Shown one piece after another: positions 61,310 through 64,000 of a DNA stretch of 64,000 bases. Where the stretch lies: NCBI GenBank assembly GCA_021613375.1, contig CM038704.1, positions 36,046,162-36,110,161 on the forward strand, written 5' to 3'. Both the position numbers and the translations under genes were made by a program. The notes below the pieces were generated by a model, which worked only from the letters and a program-made list of their open reading frames with translations, made no database searches and was not told where the DNA came from. This DNA is from Megaleporinus macrocephalus. Its lineage: Eukaryota > Chordata > Actinopteri > Characiformes > Anostomidae. Every line of letters begins with the position of its first letter. Within the stretch, counting starts at the first letter, position 1.

Positions 61310-61955
61310 CAGAGCAAGTGAGAGAGAGAAAGAGAGAGAGAGAGACAAAGAAAAGAGGGAGATATATAAAGAAAGAAAAGTAAAAGAAAAGAAAAACAGA
61401 GACAGAGAGGATGGTGGATGCGAGAGAGAGAGGAAGGTGTGCGAGAGAAATAGAGAGAGAGAGAGAAAGAGAGAGAAAGGAAGGAAGGGAGAGAGAGGGT
61501 AAAAGAGGAAAAGGGAGGGGAAGAAGGGAGAGACAGAGAGAAAGGGAGGGAGAGGGAGAGAGAAAGAGAGAGGAAAGAGAATGGGAGAAAGAGAGAGAGG
61601 AAGAGAGAGTAAGAGAGAGAAAAGATGGAGAGGTAGAAAGATAAAAGAGGGAGAGGAAGAGAGAGAGAAAAGAGGGTGAGAGAAAGAGAACAGAAGAAAT
61701 TAAGAGAAAAGAGCAAAATAGAGAGTAAGGAGGCTGAGAGAAAGGAAAGATAGGAAATAAAGAGATCAAGATAGAGAGTAAAAAAAACAAGGAGACACAG
61801 AAAGAGAAGAAAAAAAAATAGAGAAAGCAAGAAAGAGAAGACAGTGAGACCAAAAGAGAGAAAGGAAAGTAAACAAAAAAGAAGGTAAGCAAAGATAATA
61901 AGAAAAGGGAGGTAAGAGAGCAAGAAAGAATAATCAGAGAAAAAGAAAGGAGAAT

Positions 61956-61960
<5 letters not shown>
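61310..61960. repeat. Purine-rich (GA) tract, about 650 bp
   Basis: Nearly all bases on the plus strand are A or G, with GAGAGAGA, GAAAGAGA, GGAAGG and AAAAGAGG words and few pyrimidines. Frames of up to about 250 codons open on the minus strand read Ser-Leu-Phe-rich text and are artefacts. It runs into a TA then CA microsatellite ending near 61999. Confidence 0.95.
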
Positions 61961-62002
<42 letters not shown>

Positions 62003-62967
62003 CTGATGTCCTGCAGAGTGAAAGTCCTGTCTTAGTGTTTTCTATTCTCACCTGCTCAGCTGGAGCTCAAGGACTTTCTCCTCAGTCCGAGGTAACAAGC
62101 AGCACACACGACTCACACAACCAGCGTCTCTCTCTCTCTCACACACACACACACACGTTAGCACGGGGCACAGATCTACACGGTATATATGAAATCTGGA
62201 TAGTCATTTTAACTTTATTCTAAATTATATAGCTCAGGTCATCACTCTGAACTACACTCTTTACATTAGAACATGACACACTTTCGTACACTCACCTCCA
62301 AAACTAATTCATATTATCTTCACTACTGAACGCTGGTGTCTGCAATTTCACACATGGCTTATGTAGCTAACAACTAATGGATGCTTACATTCACCATAGT
62401 GCTATCTGCCTAGTGCTACCTGCCTACCTGCTAGTGTGTTTAGCTATGCTAAGATACTTCAGTCCATGTTTACTGATAACAGTGAGTCATATGGTCAGAA
62501 ATAGTGGTCACCAACATCACAATATTCATCCCCACTGTGATAAACTATGTCTAAGCATGTGTGAATATCATCAGTATTTAAAGGACACAGGCTTTATTAG
62601 AAAGTGAGCATAATTCGGCCTGCTGAACCGGATTTAGCGCAGCCTGTTAGCAAAAATGCTAAACGACACCTCAGGTTCTATTTTATCTGCTCTAACGCAA
62701 ATCATGTTTCATGAAAACGTACTACATTTTTTCAGCTATTTTATTATGTCGTATTCTTCGTCCAATCCTTTGCCAGCACCTCAAGGGGTGTGTCAAACAT
62801 AAAGTCATGAATTTACAGTAAATATTTTAATGAATAATCTTCTGAAGTAGTCTACTCTGATAACCTTGGCTCTAAAAAGGTATGACAGTAGTTAAAAAGT
62901 AGCTTCAATTTGCTCTTTTGCTCTGTGCTGTGTTTATTTTACATCTGTCTCTGTATTTACAATTACA

Positions 62968-63710
62968 TACACTACACTGCCAAAAGTACTTGCTCGCCTC
63001 TCTTCACCTGCATATGAACTTGACTGACATCCCATTCTTAATCCATCCCAATTCATCCCAAAGGTGTTCTATCGGGTTAAGGTCAGGACTCTCATGTCTT
63101 TATAGAGTTTTCTTTGTGCACTGGTGTGAAGTCATGTTGGAACAGGAAAGGGGCCGCCCTCAAACAGGGGCATGAATTTGTCCACAGTCTCCTGTTCTGC
63201 TGAAGCATTAAGAGTTCGTTTCACTGGAAAGCCCAACTCTCTGCTGACTGGAAAGCCCACTGGAAAGCCCAACTCTCTGCTGACTGGAAAGCCCACTGGA
63301 AAGCCCAACTCTCTGTGGACAGTGGAAATATGCAAGTCATTTCACCGGAAAGTCCAACTCTCTGCTCACCCCACTCTGTCATTTTACGTGGCTACCACTT
63401 TGTGACTGAGTTGCTGTCGTTCCCAATCACTTCCACTTTGTTATAATACCACTGATAGTTGACTGTGGAATATTTAGTAGTGAGGAAATTTCAGGACTGC
63501 ACTTGTTGCACAGGCGGCATCCTATCACGGTAGCATGCTGGAATTCCCTGAGCTCCTGAGAGCGACCCATTCTTTCACGAACGTGTGTAGAAGCAGTCCG
63601 CATGACTAGGTGCTTGGTTTTATACACCTGTGGCCATAGAAGTGACTGCAACACCTGAATTCAATTATTTGGACAGGTGAGTGAATTCGTTTAGCAATAT
63701 AGCGTAGAAT
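62968..63710 (-). mobile_element. Rearranged Tc1-like element with expanded internal repeat
   Basis: Left TACACTGCCAAAAGTACTTG and, inverted, right ACGCTATATTGCTAAACGAA are decayed terminal repeats. On the minus strand from 63573 an intact start reads MGRSQELREFQHATV, then a helix-turn-helix segment with EISSLLNIPQSTISGIITKW, the N-terminal DNA-binding part of a Tc1 transposase. The catalytic middle is missing; the sequence jumps to the C-terminal end (CTATCGGGTTAAGGTCAGGA on the plus strand near 63069). In between, at about 63220-63345, a 36-bp unit has been amplified about three times. Confidence 0.85.
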
Positions 63711-64000
63711 GGGAAACCCAGAGAGCCGTTACTACCATGCTGTGTAGGCACAATACTGGTTGTGCGTGGACAGCGGCTTTCACCTGATTAATGTGTGTAG
63801 TACGACTGCTATTTGCATAAAGTTCTTTCTTGTTCGCACCGCCCGCTTTCCCACAATCACACGTGTTGTTGCACTAGTACCTGTTGAAAATGAATGGGGG
63901 CAAAATTTTATGAGGCACAGAGCACATTTGGTGGGGCCTAAACAAGCTTCCCTCACTTGTTAGCTCCATCAGCCTTGCAGCTCCAGTGCTAAAACTAAAT

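Larger units (their letters stand above)
57210..64000 (-). other. rptor: rptor intron upstream of w1 (partial)
   Basis: It contains the interspersed repeat at 57230-57620, a hAT-type MITE, a LINE-like tail, a purine tract, a TA/CA microsatellite at 61954-61999 and a rearranged Tc1 element. 58170-59270, 59880-61300 and 62050-62960 show no known element and no exon of rptor. Confidence 0.85.

Noticed and set aside
61305..62051. 248-codon minus-strand frame and companions
   Set aside because: It reads through a purine tract and CA/TA microsatellite; composition artefact.
63427..63654. 75-codon minus-strand frame as a host gene
   Set aside because: The sequence is the N-terminal DNA-binding part of a Tc1-like transposase inside decayed terminal repeats.
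57210..64000. Search for the preceding rptor exon (expected to encode P-G-V-T-L-D-L-I-E-K)
   Set aside because: No matching sequence was found on the minus strand, so the exon is taken to lie outside the window.

Overview
This window looks like teleost genomic DNA. It is almost entirely introns of one gene, the mTORC1 scaffold RAPTOR (rptor), transcribed on the minus strand. Fourteen coding exons are recognisable by translation, by AG/GT splice borders and by exact phase continuity. In transcript order they are 57109-57209, 53597-53741, 44801-44876, 38999-39100, 31373-31456, 27838-27948, 25782-25856, 25407-25472, 22292-22483, 21961-22101, 20885-21005, 20175-20315, 17509-17664 and 4886-5004. 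I call them w1 to w14. Joined, they encode 543 residues matching human RAPTOR I298 to K840 by my recollection of the human protein. That covers the end of the conserved N-terminal (caspase-like) domain, the whole armadillo/HEAT solenoid, and the first part of the phosphorylated linker including both AMPK sites. The N-terminal exons lie beyond position 64000 and the C-terminal WD40 exons lie before position 1. I see no second gene.

A fish is indicated by the repeat content: several Tc1-like transposons of types abundant in teleosts, a tRNA-derived SINE common in fish, TTAA-flanked and hAT-type MITEs, a fish LINE-like 3' tail ending in TTGAA repeats, and very long GA/CT, AT and GT microsatellites. 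An otophysan such as a characiform or catfish relative is plausible, but that is inference.

Layout, low to high coordinate: a 2.6-kb higher-order minisatellite (1353-3965); w14; a 12.5-kb intron with a 67-bp array, a MITE, a hAT remnant, a Tc1 remnant and a 30-bp array that stops 44 bp from w13; the exon-dense middle (17.5-28 kb) with five minisatellites, two Tc1 remnants, a TTAA MITE and a SINE nested in a minisatellite; then longer introns (28-57 kb) with a 42-bp AT-rich array, a telomere-like CCCTAA array, a GA tract followed by a CT tract, a GTAT tract, a 78-bp higher-order array and more Tc1 copies; finally the partial intron upstream of w1 with a hAT MITE, a LINE-like tail, a purine tract and a rearranged Tc1 element.

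No novel multi-gene system is visible. The most unusual signals are repeats sitting on splice sites (especially a perfect 139-bp CT tract acting as the polypyrimidine tract of w6) and the unusual density and higher-order structure of minisatellites throughout a conserved signalling gene. Family assignments of repeats rest on memory of consensus sequences and need a RepeatMasker/Dfam check.
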